The notes: generated by a model from the letters alone, not told the origin. Shown: positions 1 through 12,389, numbered from the stretch's first letter. The stretch is DNA of 64,000 nt from Spongilla lacustris (GCA_949361645.1 OX442415.1:23913790-23977789); one strand, 5' to 3'. Program-made: numbers and translations.

Positions 1-1640
1 ACACATCACTTGTATTGTGGGGGAAAAGGTATGCCTTGCAGCAAAGTTTACTTCTTGATGCAACCTGCATGTGATCAAAAGAACATGACCATTTGATACT
101 CCCCTGTATATCATGTATATCATGTTATGGTAACTAACAAAACAGATTTTAGACACAAGCTGATGACTCACAATATTCACTACAACATGTTACCAAAATA
201 TGCACCAAATCCCTCCTCAGCACAAGACCAGCATCCCTGACACCACCAATAAGTTCTATACATACCTCACCTCCCCACCAGGTGCAACACCAAGTGCAAC
301 ATTAGGGGTTGTGCTGTCTGTCTGAAACTTGCCAACAAAAGCATCTTCATCTGCACTACCACCAAGCAACCAATCTACATCAGACACACATTGGGTTGCA
401 GCAGCAAAACGCATCGTCTATATATACCTGGTATCTGTATACCAATGCATGCAATTCCTGTAAAATGCAGTATGTAGATGTACAGTGTGTAGGACTAAGT
501 TGAGGGATGGAAGAAGGCTCCACCGCAACAAGTACACATCTCAAAGACCTGCCCAGAAGGGTCCCGTATGAACACTGAACAAGCATGGAATCTTTGACTC
601 TACCATTATTCCTGTAACTTATGTGGACCACGCCCATGAATGGATGGAATACCTTGGAACCAAGATACCATGAGGCCTAATGCTGCCTGGATGATGTGTG
701 GACCTAAAACATGCCTAACAGTCCACTGGAACATATTCACACTGCAGAATTTCACAGAACTTTTGATTGTTATGAAATATTTGTTTGAACTCCCAGCCCT
801 GATCTCAGTGTGAGTGATGAAGCCACCATACATGTAGTCCATCTCGCAAGCCAGATGCATGTACTTTAATGTGGCTGGGGACTAGCACATGAAGTAGGCT
901 TGGTGACATTGGCCAGGTTTATGGTACAGGTGCTATCCAGAAGACCCAATCAGACTACAGCTTACGTCTTGTGCTAGTTCCCAGTCCAGTCACGTCAAAG
1001 TACGTCTGGCTTGCAAAAGTAAAGCCGCCAAGCAACTCTGCACTTAGGTAATGCTTTGTTCACAGATATTGCTTATAGGGACTTACTACGTGTGTCCATG
1101 GTACATGTACATGTACCTCTATGTAAGGGTGCTTTACCCTCACACAGGTGTGACCCCTCTCTAAGGGGAATGCTTCACCCTAGTGATGCATTAAGGATAC
1201 CTACCTCTGGGAGATTTGGGAATTACAAAACTCCACCCCTTACTAGAGTTAGGAAGTGTTCCCACAGTTCACACCAGGGGATGGGCAGGGAATGAGGAAG
1301 TGTTCTTCACATGTGCACTATTGTACTGTTCTACCACATATTCATATCTTGTATTACTTATTAAAATCAATTAACTCTATCTGTAATCTTCAATAAAGTT
1401 GATAATGAATATTTTGATTTATGAGGGTTTTGATACAACTACTTAACTGCTTACAATAATCTAATTGGATTGTTCGTATTTGCCTAACTACTTCAACATA
1501 TATTAAAGAAATCAAGCGGTTAATTAATTTCAATCCTGATTTATAGTGATGCAGGAAGCATCCACACTCTAGGTGCATGGTGTGTGTATCCTGCAAGCCT
1601 GCTAAACACACGCTAAACAAAGGGACAGAAATGATACACA
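1..1640. other. Non-coding flank without a recognised gene
   Basis: Only short open frames without family resemblance occur here. A few CATGTACATGTAC-type runs (around 1090) match the hexamer repeat found across the window. I see no exon, RNA gene or mobile-element protein. Confidence 0.5.
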
Positions 1641-1646
1641 ATATGC

Positions 1647-2140
1647 TCAGTGGCTCACCAGGTCATTGATGTTGGCACACCACACAGCTGTGTCTATGCC
1701 CACACCTAGCACCTCCCACCACAAAGACCAGGTCCCCATGGACCACTGCTGACATGGCCACACATCACTTAGGAAGCGATGGTCCAAAGTGCCATGTCTT
1801 ACCATCAAACACCTGAACAACAGCCAAGGGACTGAGCCCATTACCATCACCCCTCCCTCCCATCACCATCAGACCACCTGCACCAACACTAACTACACAG
1901 GACCCCACGCACCCTACCAACATGTCTGACATGATGGACCACCTCACCATCACCTTCTTACTAAACACACTGTCCATATCACCTCCCACCACCACTGATC
2001 TTCCTCTACACACACCTAGTGTGGCCCCTCGCTCAACATCATCAGTTATCTAGCATGTACACTCCTCCTACTTGTTTCCACACAACCCTACCATTCACCT
2101 CCACTAGACCACCACAACCACCATATACCACCCTACCTCT
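1647..2140 (-). pseudogene. Kelch-repeat protein relic
   Basis: The minus strand encodes kelch-like beta-propeller text. A segment with GGLMVMGGRGDG, then VQVFDGKTWHFGPSLPK, is followed by an in-frame TGA near 1764. The same frame resumes with VAMSAVVHGDLVFVVGG, and after a frameshift the reading ends with INDLVSH. Double-glycine strands followed by V.VFDG..W and LP are the signature of kelch blades, which serve as protein-protein interaction modules. The stop plus the frameshift mark it as decayed, and no start or BTB domain is visible. An intron between blades could explain part of the frame change, but not the stop. Confidence 0.55.
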
Positions 2141-2499
2141 CTCAGGTATATTTTCACATGTTTCTTTAAAAATGAAATGTATGTTCTGAATAAAAGAAAT
2201 TATTAAAAGTTAATTCACATAGCACCACCTTTGTTGGGGGACGTAGCTAACTCGTACGCGAACAGGGCCGTCGAGAGCTTGCACGGGCCCCAGGGCTATA
2301 TAGTCCTTCCGGGCCCCATTAATGGTCCCCATTGGGACGATGGGTGCGGTACATATATATGTATATAAAACACCATGCAGGGTGAAAATATATCGCTTTC
2401 GTGTATTGGTTCATTTGTTGTTAGTTCATGCAAGTGCATGGCGTAAGTTAAAAACACATACTGCGTGCATGCGGGTATGATTACGGTATATGTAACATT

Positions 2500-2665
2500 G
2501 TGTTACGCGAAAAGCATGGATTTGCGCAAATCCAGGGATTATCAAGTGCAAACCCTGGATCCATGGTTTGGGGTACAAACCATGGCAGCGCAATCCTGGG
2601 ATTGCTTGTGCACAAAGCATAAATCAGGAAAATCCTGGGATTGCTCAGATCTCACGAATGATACT
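2500..2665. repeat. Cluster of short inverted repeats
   Basis: Several small self-complementary pieces overlap. CCATGGTTTG (from 2560) is followed by GGGTA and CAAACCATGG, and GCAAATCCAGGGATT is mirrored by AATCCTGGGATTGC. It looks like nested hairpins, perhaps a degraded foldback element. No coding content. Confidence 0.45.
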
Positions 2666-3806
2666 CACCGGTATAAGTACATAATCAATAACATGCATTT
2701 GCAGTACAAATAAAAGGCCTATGGTGTACAAATACAATTGTTCTCTACTGATGAGACACTGAGCACAATGAACTGCGCCATGGTTCAGAACTTTTGAAAA
2801 TGAAGTAAGGTTCATCACGTCTCGATGAGCAGTCCTTCGTATCCCCCTTTGTACTGTTACTTGGCGAGCCTCCAATAAAAGCTACCAAATATGAAATACA
2901 TTTCCCCTGAGAAAACATTTTCGCCTCACCATGCATCACCAGTTTCAGCAGAAATATATGGGGACAAATTATTACATGAATTAAGAATTTCATTGGCCTT
3001 GCATGTAGAAATTACTTACTTCCATTGAATTTCATGTACATGTAGCCAATCAGCCCAAGACTAATTCGTATTGATTAAAATGAAAAACTATATCATTTTT
3101 ATCGTTATGTAGGTCGCGCGATCGTTGTCCCTAGCTACATGACGAATCCTAAACATTTCAAAGTTTTATGTCTTTTGGTATAGGGTCGCGGTTCTCTATC
3201 TGTTACAGTCCTTTCCTTTTTTTTCTGTCACCCGGACTTGCATGCGCTTGTACATTTTAGAAAATGAAATCATATACGGTATAGAGCTCTTTCATGGTCA
3301 CATGACAAAAACCAATTAATCGCGTAAATGTAATGACGTTATCGTGTCCGCCATATTGGTGCTTGGCTGAAATTGGAGTCTGCGTTGTCGACCAGTGTTT
3401 GACCAATTCTATGGTAGCCAAGGGTGCAAGCAGTGTTGCATCGTCGATTACGAATTAATGGATCGCAATTAGTATGCATCGTCGAGTCATTATATCGACG
3501 AATATTCATAGCTCATTATATCGTCGATACACGAGCCTAATCGACGATCTAATCAAAAATGGCTACATAGGGCAGTGGCAATAGCAGTGTAAGGAATATG
3601 TCTAGTAAACACTAAACAGTAAGCTTATAAATGATTGTACTGCAACTGTATCTGTTGCAAACAGATGTATGATGCTGTATAAATGCATGGCTAAGCCTTC
3701 TTTGAACCATACAAAGTGCACGCGCGCACAGACCACGCGTATACTAGAAATAAACGAGTTGTTAATATTGATCTCTTATGATGAAATTTGTGACTTACAA
3801 AAGGTC

Positions 3807-4035
3807 TCATAAGTCTGCTAAAATTGCACGATTGTGTCGTAAAGATAAGACTCGGTGAAGATGGGAGGGCAAAATCCGCCATCTTTTTTTCTTCTTTGTG
3901 GTTGAGAAAACACGCTCGGATGGTGCTGATGAGGCTGGAATGGCTAGGTACTTGCGAGCCAGAGCCGCAACATGTGTGTATGCAGCTTGATGTGTTGTCC
4001 ACCACATCAGAGGTTTTTTATTTTTTATTTTTAAT
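3807..4035 (-). pseudogene. hAT transposase C-terminal fragment
   Basis: The minus-strand frame contains PLMWWTTHQAAYTHVAALAR, then KYLAIPASSAPSERVFSTTK and LPSHLHRVLSLRHN. This is the hAT C-terminal dimerisation region: WW, a short helix, A.KYL.IPA.S.PSERVFS, then L....V..L..N. hAT transposases are cut-and-paste enzymes with an RNase-H-like catalytic domain. Only the last 75 or so residues remain; I find no BED finger, catalytic core or terminal repeats nearby. A short lysine run follows VFSTT where the family is more varied. It is a dead remnant. Confidence 0.8.
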
Positions 4036-4099
4036 GGTCTATCAGTACTATGTGCACATATACACATATACACATACACACCCATGCAAGTAAAAATGG

Positions 4100-7000
4100 C
4101 AAGCTGGTGACAACCCTAACTTGTGTCAGCCTTGTGTTCATGGTTGTTATAAGCTTGTTACATGCATGGTCGTTGCAACGTTATTAACAAGGTTGTATAA
4201 CAACCATGGTAAAAGATTGTCACTACCATGTTATGGGCAGTTTCCAACTTGCTTTCACAGGTTGAAGTCAGCCAAAACAACCTTGTGGTGAAGATGTTAA
4301 TTAATATGCATGCACCTAGCTTGCATGTATGCAGTACATCACAAAACTGGGTAAAAAAGATATTTTAAAAATGTGAAAAACATATTTTAAAGAACACAAA
4401 GACACAAAAAGGGACCATATTGCTGTTTTGCTTGTCATTGTGATTCGACTCTGCAACGAACTTGCATTGCAATAAAGATACGGATGAAATGAATTCTTCT
4501 TAAGATTTGTACTGATGTACACAAGCAGTGATTGTAGCCCTGTGGATTAGCCTGATGATGCCAGGATGGACACGGTAGCGGGTGACTCATTCAATCTGAA
4601 GACATGGATCCATTATTAATGTGCAGCAATCTATGTACATACCTGCCGCATCTTCAAATTGTTTCCACAGCTCAGTTGTAGTTGCATTTTGCCCACACTT
4701 AGATGTGACTGGTTAAGACAAACAGCGCCATGCACTTGCGTGAACTGCAGCTACATGTGTAGACTGAATTGAAGAACAGTACAAAGTGCATAAAAATTGG
4801 TAACCACATCACTGAGTATGCTGCATATGCTGACTTTAAAACTTTTAATTGAGAAATGCAAAGATAGTCTTTTTAGGTACTGCTGATAGTAAATGCCTCC
4901 CAACTGCATCAGATGGAGATTTGCCTTCCCAGTGTCATGGTGAAAAATGACACTTCATTCAAAACCACCAATGGACCATGTTTCTGGCCTTAAAAGGGCC
5001 ATGGTTAGTTTTTACATTTTTACCGGCATTTTATGTACATGCATGTATACCTTTATCTCCTCTAACTCATGTATACCTTATGTGTACCTATTTGGTAAAT
5101 GGTCAATTCATCACCAGTGAGATCATAGGTCGTCTTTTGTCGCATGAGCAGCATGCGATGTGACCAAATCAATGTGGTGAGATCACTCACATAAAAGTTT
5201 TTAATACAGAACATTTGAAATTGGTCTGACACCCAGTGTGTGATAAATCATGGTCAAGGTCACAGGGGACCATGACCCTGCACTGCAAATAAGTTGGTTG
5301 ATATGTCAATCCAAACTTTTAAAACCATTGACCAAACCAAGCCTGGGTTTTCAAACCAATTTATGAGGCTCTATAAGCCAGTAAGTGTTCATTTGTAAAA
5401 GATGGATATATATCATTATACCCGTATTATTACCATGCCTGTGTGCATGTGTATCCCGCAGTACTGTGTTTTTGGGCCTGCATCGACACCTGCAACAATC
5501 AAGTTCGGATGGAGCGGCACCTTCGCCTTATAGGGCTTAACAAGATCATTAGTGTTTTTAATGATCATAATTAATGATGTGTGGTTTAATGTGGCCACAA
5601 GACCCTTGGAACTGAAGGAAGGACTTCTGGCAGAACAAACTGAAGTAAGGAAGTGTAAATTAATGAGGTGTTTAGCTGCAATACTGACAAACTGAAGCCA
5701 TGGTCATGAGAAAGAATTTTAGGTCAAAGGTCTTATAATACTCAGAACAAACTGAAGCCATGTTCACGAGGAAGAGTAAATTCTCAAAGGTCTTACAATA
5801 TAAACATCTAAACATACAAAACATCTAATCTTAAAATGACACTAATACATGTGTGGGTATGGAGAGGGTTATCGTTTTGTGTACATGCCAAATGGCAAAA
5901 TTAGATCATATCAATGCACTGGGGCATTGGTTAATGAAAGTATGTGACTGTAGGTTAATATGCCACCTGAGCCAAGCTATTTTTTGCACACCTAAATGAC
6001 TGTGGTTCAAACTTCAAACCAAAAAGTACAGTTTGAAGAACAAAACAATCATGCTCAGTTGTTGGTTGTAATCTAAAACAAAGTTTGGTTTACACTGTGT
6101 AGTGCAGATGTCAAACTAATTTTGATTTAACATGTCAACCAATTGCAGCTTAAAATTGCAGTGTGGAAGTACACATTTAACATATACACGTGCTGGTTGG
6201 CTCCATTTAATGAAAACATAGCACTCCTGTGCTCCCCTTGCTGGCATTAGCCATGGTGTCCAGCTTCTTTACTCTGGGCCAGCTCCAGACACTGTCGGGG
6301 ATCACCACAGAACCACCCAGACAACACACAGTCAAAGTAAGGGTTGTGTCGAAACTAAAGGGGGGTGAAGCCTCAACTGGCCCTATTCAAGCACTTATGA
6401 AACCATGCATCCCACTGTGCCATAGATCCACCTTCCAGTTACTACACATATAGTGAACAACGGCAAACCAAATGATCTATGTCCCTGTGATGCTAAAGGA
6501 ATAAGCACTTTTCCATTTTCTGAAAATGTGCCCCTGTTGGAGAGACTGCCACTGTTGGAGGGGAGGGTGCGCTAGCCATTACCAATAGACCTTATTTGAC
6601 CGCAAATATGAATATATTCTTGTGTGACATGCATGTGACATAATTGGAAAGGCGTCACCGTTAATGAATACTAGTATAGCTGAACTGTCGGATTCGCTTA
6701 AGCAGCTTGATACAGTGGCAAAGTTACGCTATAAATAGAAGCTTGGTATGCTAGGGGTAACCACAGACCCATACAGTACTTCAAGAGACGTTTGGCCGGC
6801 CCACAAAGTGTTTTCTTCGAGGCATATCACAAGGGCTGTGTAAATCATGACAGCTCAACTCCGCAATTGAGGCGCAGAATCTCAACAACCCTACACCGTG
6901 TTAACATGCTTTATATCTCAATACACACACTAGACATCACTACACGTGGATTCTGCTTGGCGCTACCGTTCCGTGTTCTATCTTTACAAAAATTGGCTCA

Positions 7001-7190
7001 CAGTAGAAGTCATTAAATGTAGGGTAGTTCCAATTAGTGCGCACCACGAGAGTACAATTAGGGTGTCAGCATTGTGGCTTCGAGATGGTGTAATATGGAA
7101 AGGTTTACAGATAATCATAAAATACAAAGGAATTCAAATAACATACTCAAACACATGCATAGCACATACAAATTTTATTCATAAGCTAAT
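4100..7190. other. AT-rich non-coding stretch
   Basis: I see no credible exon or RNA gene. Around 5690-5790 two close copies of a segment with CAGAACAAACTGAAGCCATG-like text lie about 60 bp apart, a small local duplication. Open frames here are short and without family features. Confidence 0.45.
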
Positions 7191-7191
7191 G

Positions 7192-7261
7192 TGGGTAGTC
7201 CCCAGGCCCTGTTTTTCGCCCCCGTAACTTTAACAAAAACAGGGCCTGGGGACGAGGCTAA
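7192..7261. repeat. Hairpin mini-element, GTCCCCAGGCCCTG family (copy 1)
   Basis: The left arm AGTCCCCAGGCCCTGTTTT pairs with AAAACAGGGCCTGGGGAC and continues into GAGGCTA. The loop holds CCCCCGTAACTTTAAC, which also forms the inner arm of the copy at 55025. The left outer end is slightly truncated. It is probably a miniature foldback transposon. Confidence 0.65.
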
Positions 7262-7472
7262 ATGTACCCTAGCCAAAATAAATTAACCGTTGTGACCAAT
7301 TGCAAAACTATCTTCAAAGAAGCAACAGTACCAGTACATCAAAAATAATTCAGGGGCCATGAGTGAGTGCAACGATTCCATTGCTTCTCCTTCTGCAAAA
7401 TTCAAAAGAATGCTATTCCAAGACTGAGCGCGACCGATAGCCAAACATGCAGGAGGGAAACTACCGCAGGGG

Positions 7473-7573
7473 TAGTCTCGTACCCAGACCCAAATGTACT
7501 TAACGATGATTATCGCCTACAGTATATGTAAGCGAGAACTCATCGTTTCGTACATTTGGGTCTGGTTACTAGA
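7473..7573. repeat. Hairpin mini-element, TCTCGTACCCAGACCC subfamily (copy 1)
   Basis: TAGTCTCGTACCCAGACCC followed by AAATGTAC is mirrored by GTACATTTGGGTCTGG near the right end, with an inner pair AACGATGA/CATCGTT. The end sequence differs from the GTCCCCAGGCCC family at only a few positions, so the two look like sister families. Confidence 0.65.
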
Positions 7574-7579
7574 CCACAG

Positions 7580-8235
7580 CAGGGGTACATGTAATAGGCT
7601 TAAAAAGATATCTACCAATAAACCCCAAAGGTACGTTCGAATTTGACTGAGTGATACAGTAAGTATTTGGCTTAGATGTGTACATGTTTCTGAGTTGTTC
7701 TGTGTAGTTATGTGTACATGTAGCCACAAGATGATGTACATTAACATACACGTAATAGTTATTCTGCCTGACTGTCACTGGTTATTTTAGTAAAACGTTC
7801 TATTAATTCGTATTACTCTACATGTACACATAAAATAAAAATCTTTTGCAGCATTGTAAACAGGAAGCTTAAAAGGGCTAAGGGCTATCCTATGTAAACT
7901 ATAGCACAGGTGAGAATTTATTTTACATGTAGTTGTAAAAACTGTTAGTGGTCATAGCGTGACCTTGCCTTTCATCGATACATATTCATTAGGTGAAGGT
8001 ACATTAACAGCTTTCTCATGGCTTCTGTTTGTAACTTTAGTACCATAAGATAGCATAGTGAGGGAATATTCTTGTATGAGCTAAATGATGCCCTTCGCAA
8101 AACTAGCTGTTGCACTGCATGAACATGTGATATGGGTAGAAAAATACATTGAGTGTTTACATGTATGTGCATCATGATAGCACTTTGCAATCAGACTTGC
8201 ATACTAGTGAGTAGTGTGCATGGGCACCCTATGTC
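7580..8235. other. Non-coding stretch
   Basis: No gene-like signal. TACATG/ACATGT hexamer runs appear several times. Confidence 0.4.
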
Positions 8236-8261
8236 CTTTGTGTTCTCAACATGCTCCAGCT

Positions 8262-8565
8262 TCAACTACTACTACTACTACTTACTACTACTACTGGCAC
8301 TCCCCCCTGTACCTACCATTACCCCCTACTCCTCCCCTTACCTTCTACTACACCTACTCCTCCCCTTACCTACCACTATGCCCTAATCCTCCCCTTGCCT
8401 ACTACTACCCCTACTTACTCCTCCCCTTACCTACCACTACACCCTACTCCTCCCCTCACCTACACACTGTACCACTACCCCTACTCCTCCCCTTGCCTAC
8501 TACTACCCCTAGTCCTCCCCTTACTTAATTACTACTACCCTACCCTAATCCTCCCATTATATTCT
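8262..8565. repeat. Pyrimidine-rich CTACTA / CCCCTACTCCTCCCC array
   Basis: Imperfect tandem repeats of CTACTA and CCCCTACTCCTCCCCTTACC. All forward frames are open only because the repeat has no stop, so the long frames here are not genes. The array is followed by a poly-G tract. Confidence 0.85.
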
Positions 8566-8597
8566 CTTTGGGTGCTAGAGGTGTTACCAGATTTAGT

Positions 8598-8660
8598 GGG
8601 GGGGGGGGGGGGGGGGGGGGGGGTGGGGAGGGCAGGGCAACTGGGACGGTTGCCCAGGGC
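8598..8660. repeat. Poly-G tract (26 G) with GC-rich flank
   Basis: A run of 26 G is followed by GTGGGGAGGGCAGGGCAACT. The flank resembles the G-rich 'GGGGGGCAACTGCCCCCC' element at 17.2 kb. Length is likely variable between individuals. Confidence 0.8.
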
Positions 8661-8813
8661 AGCAGAGAATTGTATAGTGCGCGCGAAGTGGTGTATTAAA
8701 AAATTAAAAGTAGAAAGAAAGCCTTGATGAGTGTAATGCGTTACAAAGCAAACTACCTAGGCTTTGTGGCCAACTTGGAATGCTCTTATTTGGTGAATCA
8801 ATTCGCTCTTATT

Positions 8814-8966
8814 AATTTGGACTATCACAAGCCCTCCCCCCCCCCCCCCCCCCTCCCCTCATGTTTTGGACTGTTGCAAGAGGAACCCCCCCCCCCCCCC
8901 TCCCCCATTTGCATTTGGACCACCGCAAGGGGGACCCACTCGCATTTGGACTATGGCAAGGGGGTC
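8814..8966. repeat. Diverged tandem unit with poly-C inserts
   Basis: Four copies of a module starting TTTGGACTRTYGCAAG. The first three are joined by C-rich tracts up to about 18 C long (near 8834 and 8885). They lie head to tail with 30-50 bp spacing. Confidence 0.65.
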
Positions 8967-9154
8967 CACCAAAAAAGCCGCCCAGCCGGCCCTGGAGGTG
9001 TATACTAAGTATGTACATGGTACCATGTGCATTGTACAATTTACATGTATTGTATACATCTATAGCTATTTAGCATGTCACACAAATACTTCACTTGATT
9101 TACTCCACAAACTGTCAATTGCTGATTACTACTTGCATTAGAGTTTCTCCCACA

Positions 9155-9539
9155 TCAAAAATGTGCACACCTGTCATGACCTCGGTAACTGTTGACATAG
9201 TGTTGGCTGGAAGGAATTTGAAGTTGTACTAACATACTCCTCCTCCTCCTCCTTAACCCATTGCACCCATCTTCACTGAAGAACAGAACTTTGAGGATCC
9301 TTCGCTCATAGGCTCGCTTCTTGGAGGCTTGTGAGAATAGTAGCAGGCAGATAGTTGAGGAGGTTGAAAACCTGTATGTCAAAGAATGCCCTCTCATAAT
9401 GACTCCCCCACAATCCAACAGCAAGTCGAGCACCATCCCGGAAGTTGGCTGAGGCAGAGGTGGGAACCTCGCCTGTGATGATGGGGCTTAATTGAAACTC
9501 CCTGATGTAATTATGGAAGGGAAACCACCTTTTGGACAT
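9155..9539 (-). pseudogene. Retroelement C-terminal domain fragment (minus)
   Basis: Two minus frames join across a frameshift. FRDGARLAVGLWGSHYERAF, then FDIQVFNLL, continues in another frame with ASKKRAYERRILKV. A D-G-A-R-L strand, then E-R-x-F-F-D-x-x-V-F-N, then KKRAYE..I..V is a layout I associate with the C-terminal part of invertebrate non-LTR retroelement proteins. The PD..D-like spacing would suit a restriction-like endonuclease fold, which is inference. The frameshift and missing reverse transcriptase show that this copy is dead. The fragment at 9906 is related but in the opposite orientation. Confidence 0.55.
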
Positions 9540-9905
9540 GATAGTGCATGCTCAACATTGACAAGGCACATTCATACATGTCCAACGATCATAGTAATCT
9601 GTGTGCATCATACATGTAGCATGTGCCAGAAAACCTTTCATGTTATTAAGAGATCTGGGAAGGATGATCTTTTTAGGAGCAAAGAAAAAGTTACTTAATC
9701 AGTTGTTTCTGTTGAATGCACACGCGCCCTACACGACACAACTGCATACGTGATTATATTGCTGACTTTTGCCATTGTGCCCACCTTTCCACTCTTTTGG
9801 AGTAAGGTTGTCGTATTGGTCCAGCCAAAGAGAGATCACGCCCAGCTGACTTTTGACACCAATCTGGTCACTGTCTTGGTCTACAGAATTTGACATCATT
9901 TAAGG

Positions 9906-10226
9906 TTGTACATCCCCTCACTGAATAATTCATTGATTTCAGATGCTGGTCAGAACTCAGGTGCCTCAGCTGCAGTGTGTGAACAAGAGAAATTCGAAAA
10001 GAATGCTTACATTGGTTGTCTAGAAAGAGCTTGGATATGTGTCCCTCTCGTAGTGGAGGCATATGGAGGCTGGGGAATCACTGCAAAGGAAACATTATCA
10101 AGAATTGCTAAACGCAATGTATTGTTGCCTCGGCACTGTTTTGATGCGGCAAAATGCCAGAACCCCCTGGCTCGATCGGCATCATTTTCGATTCGTGACA
10201 TATATTTTATGTATGAATACTATTAA
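9906..10226 (+). pseudogene. Retroelement C-terminal fragment (plus)
   Basis: The translated frame includes ASAAVCEQEKFEKNAYIG, then WICVPLVVEAYGGWGITAKE and TLSRIA. The block W.C.PLVVE.YG.WG..A....SR.A recurs in invertebrate retroelement ORFs, downstream of a CxxC...HHxxxC motif like the one at 63.5 kb. The fragment starts after a non-coding flank and has no catalytic domain, so it is a relic. The remaining residues to 10226 do not resemble the family. Confidence 0.5.
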
Positions 10227-10602
10227 TCACTGGATATTTGTTTATGCATTCTGTTCATTATGTGTGTACTACTTATGGTACCTTTTTTCATATTGTCGCC
10301 GACGAATCCTTACGTGTGATCGATTTAATTTGCAATCACAGTGATTTTTACAGAGGATATTTAAAATCCTCTCTAAATTCATAACTTTAATTAATTGATT
10401 CAACTCATCTTTCCCTTACATAAATCTGAAATGCATTTATCCAGCCGTTTCTGTAAGTGGCTCCATCATTTCGTTCTGGTCTGTACTTCGTGTCGTGAAG
10501 CAAGCCATTAAGGAAGGTGCAGTCGAGGCTAGGATAGCTATAGAGGATTTGCACAAATGACGTCATAGTTTACTTTTTGCTTCCTGTCGGGCAAAGCCTA
10601 GG

Positions 10603-10803
10603 ATGGTTAAAAGTTGTTGCGTTCCTGGTTGCAAGAACCTTTTTTCAAAGGTTCAGAAACACACCTTTATCGGTTCCCGGAAGAGATATCAATTAAGGAG
10701 AAGAAAGTGGATTAGTGCGCTGAAAAGGGGTGACTGTGAGGATTGGGAGCCGAGTTATCACAGCTGGATTTGTGGTGTTCATTTTGTTGGTGGTGCTATA
10801 TAG
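10603..10803 (+). CDS. THAP-type zinc finger (partial protein)
   Basis: The 66-residue frame starts MVKSCCVPGCKN and continues with KHTF, a basic RKRYQLRRRKWISAL stretch, W.PSYHSWICGVHF, and stops soon after. This matches the C2CH THAP module: C-x4-C near the N-terminus, a central W, then C-x2-H with F. THAP domains bind DNA in the nucleus and are shared by host regulators and DNA transposases. The expected AVPTIF-like end is missing because the frame stops at GGAI. The start is natural, since THAP domains usually begin at residue 1-4. It is probably a truncated transposon gene; a host gene with a further exon is less likely. Confidence 0.65.
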   Translation: MVKSCCVPGCKNLFSKVQKHTFIGSRKRYQLRRRKWISALKRGDCEDWEPSYHSWICGVHFVGGAI

Positions 10804-11545
10804 CTTGTTAAGCTCTTTATTGGATGGTGTACGGGAATGTGATGAACTTGTAGCCTTAGAACTGGTATCAGTATGGCTATTACAACAGCCTGAGCTAGAA
10901 GACTATTGCAATGATTGACATACAGGTGATACAGTGTTGGTATGGAAAAAAAACCAATATCAACAATTTCTGAATAAGTAACATGCTGGAACGTTGGGGA
11001 CAACCATGAACAAGGTAGTGATGTTGAAGCGGTGTTGTTCTTGAGTTGTGTATTAGCGTCTATCGTAAAAAAGTACCGGTATTGCAGCCACGTGGCTGCA
11101 TACTTCTCCCAATCCCGCCATACAGGTACAATGCACACACAATACTGTTCCAACATGCTCTATAGCTACCCATGCCTTCACTGGTGTCTCCGATAGTCTT
11201 TGGTAGTGCCTTACACGAGCGGTCACAATATAAAGATCTGATCTCGACGGAACCGATTGCACGGTAACCCCTTGGATCCAACCCGCTTTAAATAACTTAT
11301 AAGCTTCTAGGCCTTAGGTTGCTGATGCGTGTATGAACTAGTCCTTGTGTTGTATATGTCTGCGTGTTGGACATTTGGACAGTCCTGCCACTCTATAAAG
11401 CTTTCAGCCGAAGCTTCCACATACGGATCTTGAATACCACCCAAGGCAGTTAATTTCTCAACATACTTTTTTTAACTGTCTCAGGTAGCGTCTCGAAGTA
11501 AGCAGAAAAGCGATTGCTGCACTCACCCTCCATACGCACGAAAAC
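10779..11545 (-). pseudogene. SWIM zinc-finger / YqaJ-type transposon protein relic
   Basis: Read on the minus strand, pieces in different frames follow the order of one family. They are SNRFSAYFETLPETVKK, then YVEKLTALGGIQDPY and HADIYNT, then EAYKLFKAGWIQGV, then ARVRHYQRLSETPVKAWVAI. Next comes the SWIM motif CVHCTCMAGLGEVCSHVAAI (CxC...CxH), then STSLPCSWLSPTF. SWIM fingers bind DNA or protein, and in this family they precede a YqaJ-like exonuclease domain, which is absent here. At least three frame changes and a stop occur within 600 bp. Some could be introns, but no consistent GT..AG chain is obvious. Confidence 0.55.
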
Positions 11546-12389
11546 AAACGTAAAGTGCAACTCCTAAATAACGATTGCCACTCACATGGCGCCGTAGCAA
11601 CTGTTGCTATGGTAGATTACGTAACTGCAAATCCTCTATATACTTCCTTTAATGTACCAGTTTGGCAAGTGGCAACATAAAGGATCGAAGTAGAATTCAC
11701 CACTCCATACGATATCTCCGGTAATCTCCCCTCCCATGCCCTGCTATTGTTGCCGCCACAACAACGCAGCCTCAACTATGAATTGCTCAAAGAACATGCA
11801 CTTAAAATAAACGCGATACAATATCGCGATATTTTTCTAATATCGCAATATATACAATATCATGCAACCAAATCGCGCAAACATGTACTGATTAGGGTCA
11901 AGAACAGTGGGCCCTACCACCAGTACTGTACCAGCTCTTTTGTTCTCTTGAAGCGGGTGATCTGGGGACTCGAACAAATGAAATGAACGTCTTTACCTTC
12001 TGGTCCGATAGCAACAAAGAGCCAACTATCCGAGTGCCACAGAATCAACACGTTTACGGAATTGTTAGAGATCAGATTGATTTCAGCGGATAGCGATTCA
12101 AACCGCAAACATCCGCCAGTGAATGTCATTTGTATATGGCGTACTGATAAAATTATGGCAGCCTGATAGACCGCACTTAAAGCACATTATCGGCTCACAA
12201 TTGAAGACAACTGCACGGACCTCTTAACTCTTGAAAGCGGGATGCTAGCGCTATGAACACCACAACAGTTTTCCAAACCCCATGATACTGTCAGAAAATG
12301 ATATACAAATGATTTTTAAACAAAAATATACACAAATAATAACGATGCAAGCACTGGTTACGGCAATATAGTTTGAACAGTCGCGATCG

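Larger units (their letters stand above)
10537..11643. mobile_element. Candidate DNA transposon bounded by inverted TATAGAGGATTTGCA ends
   Basis: TATAGAGGATTTGCA occurs near 10540, and its reverse complement TGCAAATCCTCTATA ends near 11641. Both outer ends are compatible with a TA target duplication. Between the ends lie a THAP zinc finger (plus) and a decayed SWIM-finger protein (minus) facing tail to tail. THAP fingers recognise transposon ends in several DNA transposons, and the ISL2EU/IS4EU group has been described with a YqaJ-type partner protein; that link is from memory. The interior is too short for an intact element, so this is an internally deleted copy if the reading is right. Confidence 0.45.
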
